A stretch of 19,036 nt of DNA, from NCBI GenBank assembly GCA_005880175.1, contig VBJR01000351.1, forward strand, positions 1 through 19,036. The letters run 5' to 3'. The DNA comes from Chloroflexota bacterium. GTDB lineage: Bacteria > Chloroflexota > Dormibacteria > Dormibacterales > Dormibacteraceae. Below, piece by piece: positions 1 through 6,230 of the stretch (its first letter is position 1; every line of letters starts with the position of its first letter). Below the pieces are notes generated by a model. The model saw nothing but the letters and a program-made list of their open reading frames with translations. It ran no database searches and had not been told where the DNA came from. Made by a program: the position numbers and the translations under genes.

Positions 1-600
1 CGCTTCCTGGCCGTGGACCTCGGCCAGGTCCACCTCGGGCGCCGGCTCGGCGGCGGCCCGGGCCGGGGCGCCGGCGAACGGCTCCAGTCGCGCCTCGCCG
101 ATCAGGTGGGCGACCACGGCGCCCAGGCTCGGACAGGGGAGGACGCGCACGACACCGGCGAGCGCGGCCTCGGCGGCGTCCTCGACCGGCACGAACAGGT
201 CCGTGACGCCCTGCTGCGCCAGGGACCGGGCCAGCACCAGCACACCGTCCACGTGCCGGACCCCGCCGTCGAGCGCCAGCTGGCCGACGAACGCCGCGCC
301 CGCCGGCGCCCGGCGGTCCAGCTCGGCCAGGCAGATCCCGACGCCGATCGCCAGGTCCAGCCAGGGCCCGTCCTTGGACAGCTCCGCGGGCGCCAGGTTG
401 ACGGTCAGGCGGCGCGGCGGAAAGCTCAGCCCGGTGTTGCGGATCGCCGACCGGACCCGCTCCCTGGCCTCCCGCACCGAGCCGCTGGCCAGCCCGACCA
501 GGTGGAAGCCGGGGGAGCCGGCCGGGGCGACGTCGACCTGGACCTCGACGACGCGCCCCTCCAGACCGCGGACGAGCCCGCTGAGCACGGTGGCGAACAT
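1..600 (-). CDS. comM: YifB/ComM-family Mg-chelatase-like AAA ATPase, N-terminal part (3' end outside window)
   Basis: The minus-strand frame starting at the ATG at 600 is open to the window edge (200 codons). It begins MFATVLSGLVRGLEGRVVEV and contains GFHLVGLASGSVREARERV (residues about 31-49) and FPPRRLTVNLAPAELSKDG (about 60-78), followed by PWLDLAIGVG. These are the hallmarks of the N-terminal Lon-protease-like (ChlI-type) domain of the YifB/ComM family. Known members are about 500 residues long, with an AAA core after this domain that would lie outside the window. ComM acts as a helicase in branch migration during natural transformation in some proteobacteria; its role in high-GC Gram-positives is not established. 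A TTGGCG-17-TACGCT promoter lies 7 bases before the ATG, with no Shine-Dalgarno sequence, so the mRNA is probably leaderless. Family assignment is firm; function is inferred. Confidence 0.9.
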   Translation of the reverse strand, partial: MFATVLSGLVRGLEGRVVEVQVDVAPAGSPGFHLVGLASGSVREARERVRSAIRNTGLSFPPRRLTVNLAPAELSKDGPWLDLAIGVGICLAELDRRAPAGAAFVGQLALDGGVRHVDGVLVLARSLAQQGVTDLFVPVEDAAEAALAGVVRVLPCPSLGAVVAHLIGEARLEPFAGAPARAAAEPAPEVDLAEVHGQEA

Positions 601-607
601 GCTCGGC

Positions 608-636
608 AGCGTATCGGGGGCCGGCGCGGGCGCCAA
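608..636 (-). promoter_or_regulatory. Leaderless promoter of the ComM-like gene
   Basis: On the minus strand TTGGCG (636-631) is followed after 17 bases by TACGCT (613-608), and 7 bases later by the ATG at 600. Spacing and sequence fit a housekeeping actinobacterial promoter whose transcript begins at or beside the start codon. Confidence 0.5.
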
Positions 637-710
637 CCCAACCTGTTAAGTCCGCTCGAGAGGTTAGAGGTCGGCGTTCTGAGCTCTGCCGGCGCGTGCC
701 GATCTTCGGG

Positions 711-1583
711 TCAGCTCGCCCCCGCCAGCTCGGCCTGGACCGGGTCGTTCAGGGCCGGCTCGGGCGTCCACTCGCCCCCGGCGTCCACGTAGCCCGCCGG
801 CTGGTCCACCTCGTGGCCCAGGACCAGCAGCCAGCGGTGGGCCGACGCCTCCTCCAGCAGGCGCGTCTTCTCCTCGATGGTGCGCAGCACGTCCAGGTCG
901 GCCGAAGCCACCCAGGGGACGCGCAGGTTCGGGCGCAGGCCCACCAGGTCGCCCGTCATCACGCAGGACAGGTCCCCGGACGCGCGCACCACCAGGAGCT
1001 GGTGCCCCGGCGTGTGGCCGCCGGTCTGACGCACGAGCACCCCCGGCGCCACCTCCGCCTCGCCGTCGACGAGCTCCAGCAGGCCCGCCTCCGCCACCGG
1101 CAGCAGGTCGTCCTCGACGTACCCGGCGCGGGAGCGGACGTCGGGGTGCAGCGCGAAGTCCCATTCGCGGCGCTGGACCACGTGCCTGGCGCGCGGGAAC
1201 GTCAGCTCGACCGCGCCGCCCGGACCTCGCCTGGTGAAGCCGCCCGCGTGGTCCCAGTGCAGGTGCGTCGTCAGGACCAGGTCCACCTCGTCCGGGCGCA
1301 CGCCGAGGCGGCCGAGCGACCGGAGCAGCCCGTCCGGCTCCCAGACGCGGTACTGGCGCGCCTGCTTCTCGCCCAGCTTGGTGCCCATGCCCGTCTCGCA
1401 GACGATCACCCGGCCGCGGTGGCGGATCACCGCCCCGACGCACGCGGCCCGCACGAGGTTGTCCTCGTCGGCCGGCCGGCGGCGCTGCCACATCGCCTTC
1501 GGCACCACGCCGAACAGCGTCCCGCCGTCCGGATGCCAGCCCCCCGCGACCAGCAGGTGGATCTCGAAATCGCCCAACCGCAC
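711..1583 (-). CDS. Metallo-beta-lactamase-fold hydrolase
   Basis: This 290-residue protein has the MBL-fold metal site: THLHWDHAGG (H107, H109, D111, H112), GGHTPGH (H190), TGD (D212) and LGHE (H257). Such a full set supports two active-site metals, usually zinc or iron. The layout, with a long N-terminal strand region including VCETGMGTKLG and an HTPGHQ third motif, resembles the AHL-lactonase/alkylsulfatase-like branch of soluble cytoplasmic MBL hydrolases. The substrate cannot be read from sequence. The start is a GTG at 1583, six bases after a TAGCCT box at 1595-1590 and without a ribosome-binding site, so it is probably leaderless. It is divergent from Ku with 59 bases between the two starts. 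There is no sign of a pathway link to its neighbours. Confidence 0.88.
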   Translation of the reverse strand: MRLGDFEIHLLVAGGWHPDGGTLFGVVPKAMWQRRRPADEDNLVRAACVGAVIRHRGRVIVCETGMGTKLGEKQARQYRVWEPDGLLRSLGRLGVRPDEVDLVLTTHLHWDHAGGFTRRGPGGAVELTFPRARHVVQRREWDFALHPDVRSRAGYVEDDLLPVAEAGLLELVDGEAEVAPGVLVRQTGGHTPGHQLLVVRASGDLSCVMTGDLVGLRPNLRVPWVASADLDVLRTIEEKTRLLEEASAHRWLLVLGHEVDQPAGYVDAGGEWTPEPALNDPVQAELAGAS

Positions 1584-1603
1584 GTCGCCAGGCTACCCCG
1601 CTG

Positions 1604-1631
1604 TTCGCAGGTGGGCGCTCTACCGTAAGAT
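1604..1631 (+). promoter_or_regulatory. Candidate promoter of ku
   Basis: TTCGCA (1604-1609), a 16-base spacer and TAAGAT (1626-1631) precede the Ku ATG at 1643 by 11 bases. No clear Shine-Dalgarno sequence is present, so the leader would be only a few bases. It lies back to back with the minus-strand TAGCCT box of the MBL hydrolase (1590-1595). Confidence 0.4.
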
Positions 1632-1642
1632 CCGAGCTACCG

Positions 1643-2488
1643 ATGGCACGTTCGATGTGGAAGGGCGTGATCAGCTTCGGGATGGTGAGCATCCCTGTCC
1701 GGCTGTATGTCGCCACGGAATCGCACTCGGTGTCGTTCCGGCAGCTGTGCGCCGAGCACCTGTCGCCGATCAAGTACAAGCGGTGGTGCCTGTCCGGCGA
1801 CCACGAGGTGGCGTTCTCCGACATCGTCAAGGGCTACGAGGTCGGGGCCGACAACTACGTGGTGATCCAGGACAACGAGCTCGACAACCTGCCACTGCCG
1901 ACCGCGCGCTCGATCTCCATCGGGGAGTTCGTCCCCAACGACGACATCGAGGGTGGGCTCTACTTCAAGTCCGCGTACTACATCGAGCCCGAGCAGGCGG
2001 GGCTGAAGCCGTACCACCTGCTCCGCCAGGCGCTGGCCGAGACGGGCATGACGGCGGTCGCGAAGATCGCGTTCCGCGACCGGGAGCACCTCTGCTCGCT
2101 GCGCCCGGTGGACGGCGTGCTGCTGATGAACACGCTGCACTGGCCGGACGAGATCAGGCCGGTCAGCGAGCTCAAGGGCGTGGACGGCGACGTGGACGTC
2201 AACCCGCGCGAGCTGCAGATGGCGAAGGCGCTGGTCGAGAACCTGGCCGAGGACCGCTTCGACCCGGGCCGCTTCCACGACGACTACCACGAGGCGCTCA
2301 TGGAGGTCGTCAACGCCAAGGTCGAGGGCCAGGAGGTCGTCGCGGCGCCGGACGTGGAGTCCGCCCCGGCGGTCATGGACCTGATGGAGGCCCTGAAGGC
2401 GTCCGTGGACCAGGCCAAGAAGCAGCGCACCGCGAAGGCGCGGACCACCACCCGGAAGCCGGCGGCGAAGAAGGCGGCGGCGGGGTAG
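1643..2488 (+). CDS. ku: Ku protein, non-homologous end joining
   Basis: This 281-residue protein opens MARSMWKGVISFGMVSIPV, the conserved N terminus of bacterial Ku, and continues with KYKRWC, GYEV, YYIEP and the LCSLRPVDGVLLMNTLHW block (about 152-169). Bacterial Ku forms a homodimeric ring that threads onto double-strand break ends and recruits an ATP-dependent ligase. The C terminus (about residues 254-281) is rich in lysine, alanine and threonine (AKKQRTAKARTTTRKPAAKK), like the basic tails of actinobacterial Ku proteins that help bind and thread DNA. Length is normal for the family. The ligase gene follows 83 bases downstream on the same strand, the usual NHEJ pairing. The ATG at 1643 matches the family's N terminus exactly. 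Confidence 0.96.
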   Translation: MARSMWKGVISFGMVSIPVRLYVATESHSVSFRQLCAEHLSPIKYKRWCLSGDHEVAFSDIVKGYEVGADNYVVIQDNELDNLPLPTARSISIGEFVPNDDIEGGLYFKSAYYIEPEQAGLKPYHLLRQALAETGMTAVAKIAFRDREHLCSLRPVDGVLLMNTLHWPDEIRPVSELKGVDGDVDVNPRELQMAKALVENLAEDRFDPGRFHDDYHEALMEVVNAKVEGQEVVAAPDVESAPAVMDLMEALKASVDQAKKQRTAKARTTTRKPAAKKAAAG

Positions 2489-2549
2489 CACCCCGGTCCG
2501 GAGGTGCGCCTCCCGGGGCGGGGGTAGCGCACACCGGTCCAGAAGTGCG
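2482..2549 (+). repeat. Diverged tandem duplication between ku and ligase
   Basis: The end of ku plus flank (GGGGTAGC then CACCCCGGTCCGGAGGTGCG, 2482-2508) recurs as GGGGTAGC then CACACCGGTCCAGAAGTGCG (about 2522-2549). The 20-base cores (2489-2508 and 2530-2549) match at 17 of 20 positions. The first copy includes the Ku stop codon. This looks like an old tandem duplication; a regulatory role is not evident. Confidence 0.5.
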
Positions 2550-2571
2550 GTTCGCCTACCCTGTGGGAGCG

Positions 2572-3606
2572 ATGGCCGACCAGCTCGCGATCGAGCTGGA
2601 TGGGACACCGACCGCGATCCGGCCGATGCAGGCCGTCTCCGGCGAGGCCCCGTTCAGCTCACCCGAGTACTTCTTCGAGGTCAAGTGGGACGGTCTCCGC
2701 TGCCTGCTCTTCGTGGGCTGGGACCGCCAGGTCCGGCTCCACGACCGCAGCCTGAACGACGTCACCGCGCTCCTTCCCGAGCTCCGCGACATCGGCCGGC
2801 AGGTCGCGCCCGGGTCCGTCCTCGACGGCGAGCTGGTCGCCACCGACGAGCAGGGCCGGCCCGACTGCATCGCGCTCCGCCGCCGGCTCCTGGCGGGCGC
2901 CGAGCTGGTGGACAGGGTGCCCCTCGCCTACCTCGCGTTCGACGCCCTCCACCTGGCGGGCCGGCCCCAGGCCCGCCAGCCGCTGCACCGGCGCCGGGCC
3001 CGGCTCCAGCGGTCCGTCACCCCCGGCGGCCACCTGTTCGTGCCGTACCACATCGAGGGCGAGGGCGTCGAGCTGTACGAGGCCTGCCTGGAGCGCGGCC
3101 TCGAGGGCGTGATGGCCAAGCACCGCGACTCCACGTACGTGCCCGGCCAGCGCAGCCCGTTCTGGCTGAAGATCAAGGCCGTCAAGAGCGACGACTTCCT
3201 CGTCATCGGCTCCACGGCTGGCCGGCCGGGCGAGCCGTTCGGCGCGCTCCTGGTCGGCTACCACGAGCACGGGCGGCTCTTACCCTGCGGCGCGGTGGGG
3301 GGCGGCTACGACGAGGACGTCGCCGAGGCCATCGCCGCCCGGCTGGCCGAGCTGGCCACCGAGGAGTGCCCCCTCCGTCCCGCGCCCGTGGTCACCGCGC
3401 CCGTGCGCTGGTGCCGGCCCGAGCTGGTCATCAGCATCCGCTACTCGGAGTGGGCGCCCGACGGCACCCTCCGCTTCCCGATCTTCAACGGCCTCCGCCC
3501 GGAGGTCCACCCGGCCGAGTGCGTCCGGCACCGGCCGCGCGTCGTGCTCGCCGGCCGCACCCAGCCGGGCACGCCCGCGTACGACCTGGCCCGCTTCCCC
3601 TTCTGA
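2572..3606 (+). CDS. ATP-dependent DNA ligase (LigD/LigC-type ligase domain only)
   Basis: This 344-residue ligase carries the nucleotidyltransferase motifs in order: motif I EVKWDGLR with the adenylated lysine at K38, motif III LDGELVA (about 84-90), motif IV LEGVMAKH (about 178-185) and motif V FWLKIKAVKSDDFLVIG (about 199-215). An OB-fold domain follows (about 220-344), including RWCRPELVISIRYSEW. It seals breaks using ATP and, next to ku, is very probably the NHEJ ligase. The polymerase and phosphoesterase domains found in full LigD are absent, so this is the compact form. The start chosen is the ATG at 2572, nine bases after TACCCT and preceded by GGGAG; upstream reading in this frame overlaps ku and is low-complexity, so it is not coding. 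Confidence 0.92.
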   Translation: MADQLAIELDGTPTAIRPMQAVSGEAPFSSPEYFFEVKWDGLRCLLFVGWDRQVRLHDRSLNDVTALLPELRDIGRQVAPGSVLDGELVATDEQGRPDCIALRRRLLAGAELVDRVPLAYLAFDALHLAGRPQARQPLHRRRARLQRSVTPGGHLFVPYHIEGEGVELYEACLERGLEGVMAKHRDSTYVPGQRSPFWLKIKAVKSDDFLVIGSTAGRPGEPFGALLVGYHEHGRLLPCGAVGGGYDEDVAEAIAARLAELATEECPLRPAPVVTAPVRWCRPELVISIRYSEWAPDGTLRFPIFNGLRPEVHPAECVRHRPRVVLAGRTQPGTPAYDLARFPF

Positions 3607-4243
3607 CGCCGGCCGGTCCGGGGCCAGAAGAAGTGCGTGGACTCACAAAACAGGCCTTCGTGACTATCGCATTATCGATAGATGGGACCTGCTGAAACGT
3701 TCCCCGGCAAGCGCGACGAACGCAAGCGACCGGACGCGGACCTCGGCACCCAGCTCGAAGACCTGATCCAACATGGCGGCGCGCCCGGCGCGACGTCATC
3801 GAAGACGAGCCGCTCTGACGAGCGAACCGGCCGCCCGACCGCCAGCCCGGCATCCGGCGGCGGCGGGCTGGCCGGGGTCCTCGTACACGGGCGCGGACGG
3901 ACGCCCGGTGCGGGACGCAGATGCGCTGGACCGCATCCGCCGCCTCGTGGTGCCGCCCGCGTCGCGGCCGACCTGGCCCGGCCGGGCCTGGCACACGACC
4001 GCGTCGGCAACCAGGCGTACGCGCGGCAGAACGACTCGTTCGGGCTGACCACGCCTCACGACCGCCACGTGCGCTGCACGGCCAACGACCTCCGCACCCG
4101 GGGGAGCGTCAGCGCTCGGGCTCCGGTGGTTCGCCGAGTCCGAGCCGCCGGGATCCGAGCGGGGGGCGCCGGCGGTCGAGGGCCTGCGGCCCGAGGAGGG
4201 CGGCCTGGTCAGGCTGCTGCGGGGCGAGGGGTCGCCGGTCCCC
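3607..4243 (+). pseudogene. Decayed region with a DNA topoisomerase IB remnant
   Basis: No intact gene is seen here. In one plus frame (about 3837-3880) the sequence reads DRQPGIRRRRAGRG, then in the next frame (3881-3962) SYTGADGRPVRDADALDRIRRLVVPPA. Joined, these match the N-terminal segment of bacterial (poxvirus-like) topoisomerase IB, where PGI-RR-AG-GF-Y precedes DG-V-D---L-RI--L-IPPAW. A one-base indel near 3880 breaks the frame, the catalytic region is missing, and the expected downstream block is not recognisable. From about 3980 a third frame reads AHDRVGNQAYARQNDS and TTPHDRHV, which looks protein-like, but I do not recognise it. An ATG at 3682, directly after a palindrome, starts the string MGPAETFPGKRDERK; this may be another scrap. 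The region is best treated as degraded genes. Confidence 0.5.
3664..3681. repeat. AT-rich inverted repeat CTATCG-N6-CGATAG
   Basis: CTATCG (3664-3669) and CGATAG (3676-3681) are perfect six-base arms around CATTAT. The element directly precedes an ATG at 3682 and is one of seven AT-rich GATA/TATC islands in intergenic positions of this window. It could be a promoter -10 region or an operator. Confidence 0.45.
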
Positions 4244-4564
4244 TCAGCCCTTGTCCGCCTCCTCCTCTCCCTCCTCGCCGTGCTCCACGATGTCGCCGTC
4301 CGTGAACAGGATGTCGCGCAGCACCGTCCGCCACGCCGGTGTTCGGCGGAGCAGGAACTCCAGGTCCATGCCGAAGTGCTTGAACTCCTCCCGCTGCGCG
4401 TCGGCCATGATGGCCCGCGCCTCGGCGTCCCGCTCGACGTCCAGTCGCTGCTGGTACCAGCCGATGGCCTCGGCCTCCTCGGTCAGCGAGGCGATCATGC
4501 GCGCGAAGGTGCGACCCTCCGGGCTGAGCTCCTGGGCGGGCTCGTGGTACTGCTCGAAACCCAT
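4244..4564 (-). CDS. EncFtn-type (encapsulated ferritin-like) protein without obvious encapsulin
   Basis: This 106-residue protein has the EncFtn pattern: YHEPAQELSPEGR at the N terminus, LTEEAEAIGWYQQR (27-40) and QREEFKHFGMDLEFLLRR (57-74). Residues E30, W36, Y37, E60 and H63 align, at a constant offset of two, with the ferroxidase-centre residues E32, W38, Y39, E62 and H65 of Rhodospirillum rubrum EncFtn. The family forms ring decamers whose iron centre is built at a dimer interface, and it normally works inside an encapsulin shell. The C terminus is acidic (HGEEGEEEADKG) and shows no recognisable encapsulin-targeting peptide, and no encapsulin gene is in the window. A strong AAGGAGG lies seven bases before the ATG. 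It is transcribed divergently from ppa across a 55-base gap with a 19-bp palindrome. Confidence 0.85.
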   Translation of the reverse strand: MGFEQYHEPAQELSPEGRTFARMIASLTEEAEAIGWYQQRLDVERDAEARAIMADAQREEFKHFGMDLEFLLRRTPAWRTVLRDILFTDGDIVEHGEEGEEEADKG

Positions 4565-4576
4565 CGAAGTGCCTCC

Positions 4577-4610
4577 TTGCGTTGGCCAAACCTGATAGCG
4601 ATACTATCAG
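4577..4610 (+). promoter_or_regulatory. ppa promoter overlapping a 19-bp palindromic operator
   Basis: TTGCGT (4577-4582), a 17-base spacer and GATACT (4600-4605) form a reasonable promoter for ppa, giving a very short leader before the ATG at 4620. Overlapping it is the inverted repeat CTGATAGCGATACTATCAG (4592-4610; seven-base arms, five-base centre). A protein bound there would cover the plus-strand -10 and the divergent EncFtn promoter. A near-identical palindrome occurs at 9814-9832. Confidence 0.55.
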
Positions 4611-4619
4611 CGGGACGTC

Positions 4620-5093
4620 ATGGAGATCGAGGTCGTCGTCGAGGTGCCCAGGGGCAGCGGCAACAAGTACGAGGCGGACCACCGGACCGGGGCGATCACG
4701 CTCGACCGGCCCCTCTCCCCCGCGCTGCGCTACCCCACCGACTACGGCTACGTGCCCGGCACGCTGGGCGAGGACGGCGACCCGCTCGACGCGCTCCTGC
4801 TCCTGGAGGAGCCGGCGTTCCCGGGCTGTCACGTCCGCTGCCGGCCCGTCGGCCTGTTCCGCATGCGGGACGAGGCCGGACCGGACTGCAAGCTCGTCGC
4901 GGTGCCCCACTGGGACGCGCGGGCCGAGCTCGGCGACCTCTCCGACTCGCTGCTCGCCGTCATCCGCCACTTCTTCGAGGTCTACAAGGACCTGGACCCC
5001 GACCGGCACAGTGAGGTGCTCGGCTGGGCCGAGAGGCCGGCCGCCGAAGCCGAGCTGCTGGCCGCCCGCAAACGCTTTGTCGAGCGCGCCTGA
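4620..5093 (+). CDS. ppa: Inorganic pyrophosphatase (family I)
   Basis: This 157-residue soluble enzyme hydrolyses pyrophosphate to phosphate, pulling biosynthetic reactions forward. Family I active-site residues are visible: E8, K16 and E18 (GNKYE), R30, Y42/Y44 (DYGYVPG), D52, D54 and D57 (EDGDPLD, the metal-binding signature), D84, D89 and K91, and Y126-K127 near the C terminus. Length and order fit the hexameric bacterial form. The ATG at 4620 is only a few bases from the predicted transcript start, with no Shine-Dalgarno sequence. It shares a divergent promoter region with the ferritin-like gene and is followed after 38 bases by an unknown gene. Confidence 0.96.
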   Translation: MEIEVVVEVPRGSGNKYEADHRTGAITLDRPLSPALRYPTDYGYVPGTLGEDGDPLDALLLLEEPAFPGCHVRCRPVGLFRMRDEAGPDCKLVAVPHWDARAELGDLSDSLLAVIRHFFEVYKDLDPDRHSEVLGWAERPAAEAELLAARKRFVERA

Positions 5094-5131
5094 CTTCCAC
5101 ACTGGTCCCGCATCCCGTACCCTCCTCGCCC

Positions 5132-5599
5132 ATGGTGGTCGCCGTGCCCCAGGACGCGCTCGACGAGCTGGCGGCCGCCTGGTCGGAGCTGGATCGCTGC
5201 CGGCCCCGGCACCGGACCGGCGTGCCCCACGCGTACCGGGTCGTCCGCCGCTGGGCCAGCTCGGCCCTCGTCGTGGACGGCCTGCTGGCGGCCGCCCTGA
5301 GCGGCGCGTACGAGGGCGTCCGCGTGGAGGAGGACGGCGGACCGCAGCTCGTGGCCCCGCGCTGGGCCTGGGCGCTGGTCCTGGCGGGCCACCGCATGCC
5401 GGGCGTCCTGGCGGCATCGGACGCCCCGGAGCAGCTGTACCGGGACCTGTACTGGCGGGCTGTCGAGGAGCTGCCCCCGGCGACGGAGACCGGCGGCCGG
5501 GACGAGTACGTCCGGCACCTGGCGTCGCGGCCGGTGCGCCGGCCGGCGTCGGCCACCACGGCGTTCCGGCTCACGATGGCCAGGTACTGCGCGGGCTGA
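5132..5599 (+). CDS. Hypothetical protein, 155 residues
   Basis: I do not recognise a family. The protein is soluble-looking and mixed helical, with no signal peptide, membrane segment or cysteine cluster. Notable stretches are LDELAAAWSELDRCRP (about 10-25), VPHAYRVVRRWASSALVVDGLLAAAL (31-56), a tryptophan-rich WAWALVLAGHRMPGVLAASD (about 78-97) and YRDLYWRAVEELPP (103-116). Codon use matches the neighbours and no competing frame is convincing, so it is probably a real gene. TACCCT lies eight bases before the ATG with no ribosome-binding site, suggesting a separate leaderless transcript or read-through from ppa 38 bases upstream. It converges on the DUF2231 gene, and its stop codon lies inside the shared terminator hairpin. 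Confidence 0.7.
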   Translation: MVVAVPQDALDELAAAWSELDRCRPRHRTGVPHAYRVVRRWASSALVVDGLLAAALSGAYEGVRVEEDGGPQLVAPRWAWALVLAGHRMPGVLAASDAPEQLYRDLYWRAVEELPPATETGGRDEYVRHLASRPVRRPASATTAFRLTMARYCAG

Positions 5600-5615
5600 C
5601 GAGGGTCAGCCCGCG
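5590..5615. terminator. Bidirectional terminator hairpin containing both stop codons
   Basis: CGCGGGCTGAC (5590-5600) and GTCAGCCCGCG (5605-5615) are perfect 11-base arms around GAGG. The plus-strand TGA (5597-5599) and the minus-strand stop (5608-5606) both lie in the stem. There is no T-run on either side, as is common for terminators in high-GC actinobacteria. Confidence 0.75.
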
Positions 5616-6196
5616 GTCATCCGGTCGCGGCCGTCCCCAGGCGAGCCGTCGGGCATGCGGTCCACGTCGCTCCTCTCCCACTCCGGCGTGGAGGTCGAGT
5701 TGACGACCCGGAACCCGTAGTCGTAGACCAGCGCCCCGCCCAGCGTCGCGCCCGGGACCACGACGACCGCCGCGACGACCGCGAGCACCACGACCAGCGC
5801 GCTCGGCCCGCTCGCTCCGTGCCCGATCCACGAGAGGACCGCCGCGACGAGCGCCAGGACCGTGGCCGTCACCATCACGAGGGCGTGCGCGTTGGCCGTC
5901 CGGCGCACCTGCGTGCCGGCCTCCGTCGTCCGCCAGTCCACCAGCCCGGTGAGGGCGGCCAGCGCGGCCACGACGACGCCGGCGGTCAGCAGCCAGGTGG
6001 CGGCGACGAACGCGTCGTGGCCCCACGCGGTGTCCCGACCGATGGCCGCGACGACGTCGAACACGGCCGCCAGCAGGTAGCCGGCGATCGGCACGTGCAC
6101 GAGCGCGGGATGCGTCGGGAGCCCATCCCAGCCCGCTGGTCCCTGGAAGGCCCGGCCCCGAACCGTGAAGGCGGGCCGGAAGCTGAATCGTGCCAT
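5606..6196 (-). CDS. DUF2231-family membrane protein
   Basis: This 196-residue protein contains LPTHPALVHVPIAGYLLAAVF (about 26-46, split here by residue limits into THPALVHVPIAG and YLLAAVFDVV), the DUF2231 hallmark, and TGLVDW in the middle. Four hydrophobic stretches are visible: about 36-52, 63-85, 100-120 and 130-155. It is therefore a small inner-membrane protein with a polar C-terminal tail that includes YGFRVVN and an acidic, charged end. Members of this family are widespread and of unknown function; some have been linked to redox or haem-containing membrane proteins. The start chosen is the ATG at 6196. No good Shine-Dalgarno sequence is present, and CTGATAG lies 11 bases upstream on the minus strand (6214-6208). 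It is divergent from the patatin-like gene. Confidence 0.85.
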   Translation of the reverse strand: MARFSFRPAFTVRGRAFQGPAGWDGLPTHPALVHVPIAGYLLAAVFDVVAAIGRDTAWGHDAFVAATWLLTAGVVVAALAALTGLVDWRTTEAGTQVRRTANAHALVMVTATVLALVAAVLSWIGHGASGPSALVVVLAVVAAVVVVPGATLGGALVYDYGFRVVNSTSTPEWERSDVDRMPDGSPGDGRDRMTAG

Positions 6197-6230
6197 GCCT
6201 TCGCATGCTATCAGACTGTATGAATATGTT

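Noticed and set aside
664..1830. Long minus-strand frame overlapping the MBL hydrolase and ku
   Set aside because: It is low-complexity Arg/Gly/Ala/Pro text; the frame one over holds the complete metallo-beta-lactamase motifs.
3682..4305. Intact 207-residue plus-strand gene in the decayed region
   Set aside because: Only short parts look protein-like, the centre is low-complexity, and the topoisomerase IB scrap lies in the other two frames; it also runs into the 3' end of the EncFtn-like gene.
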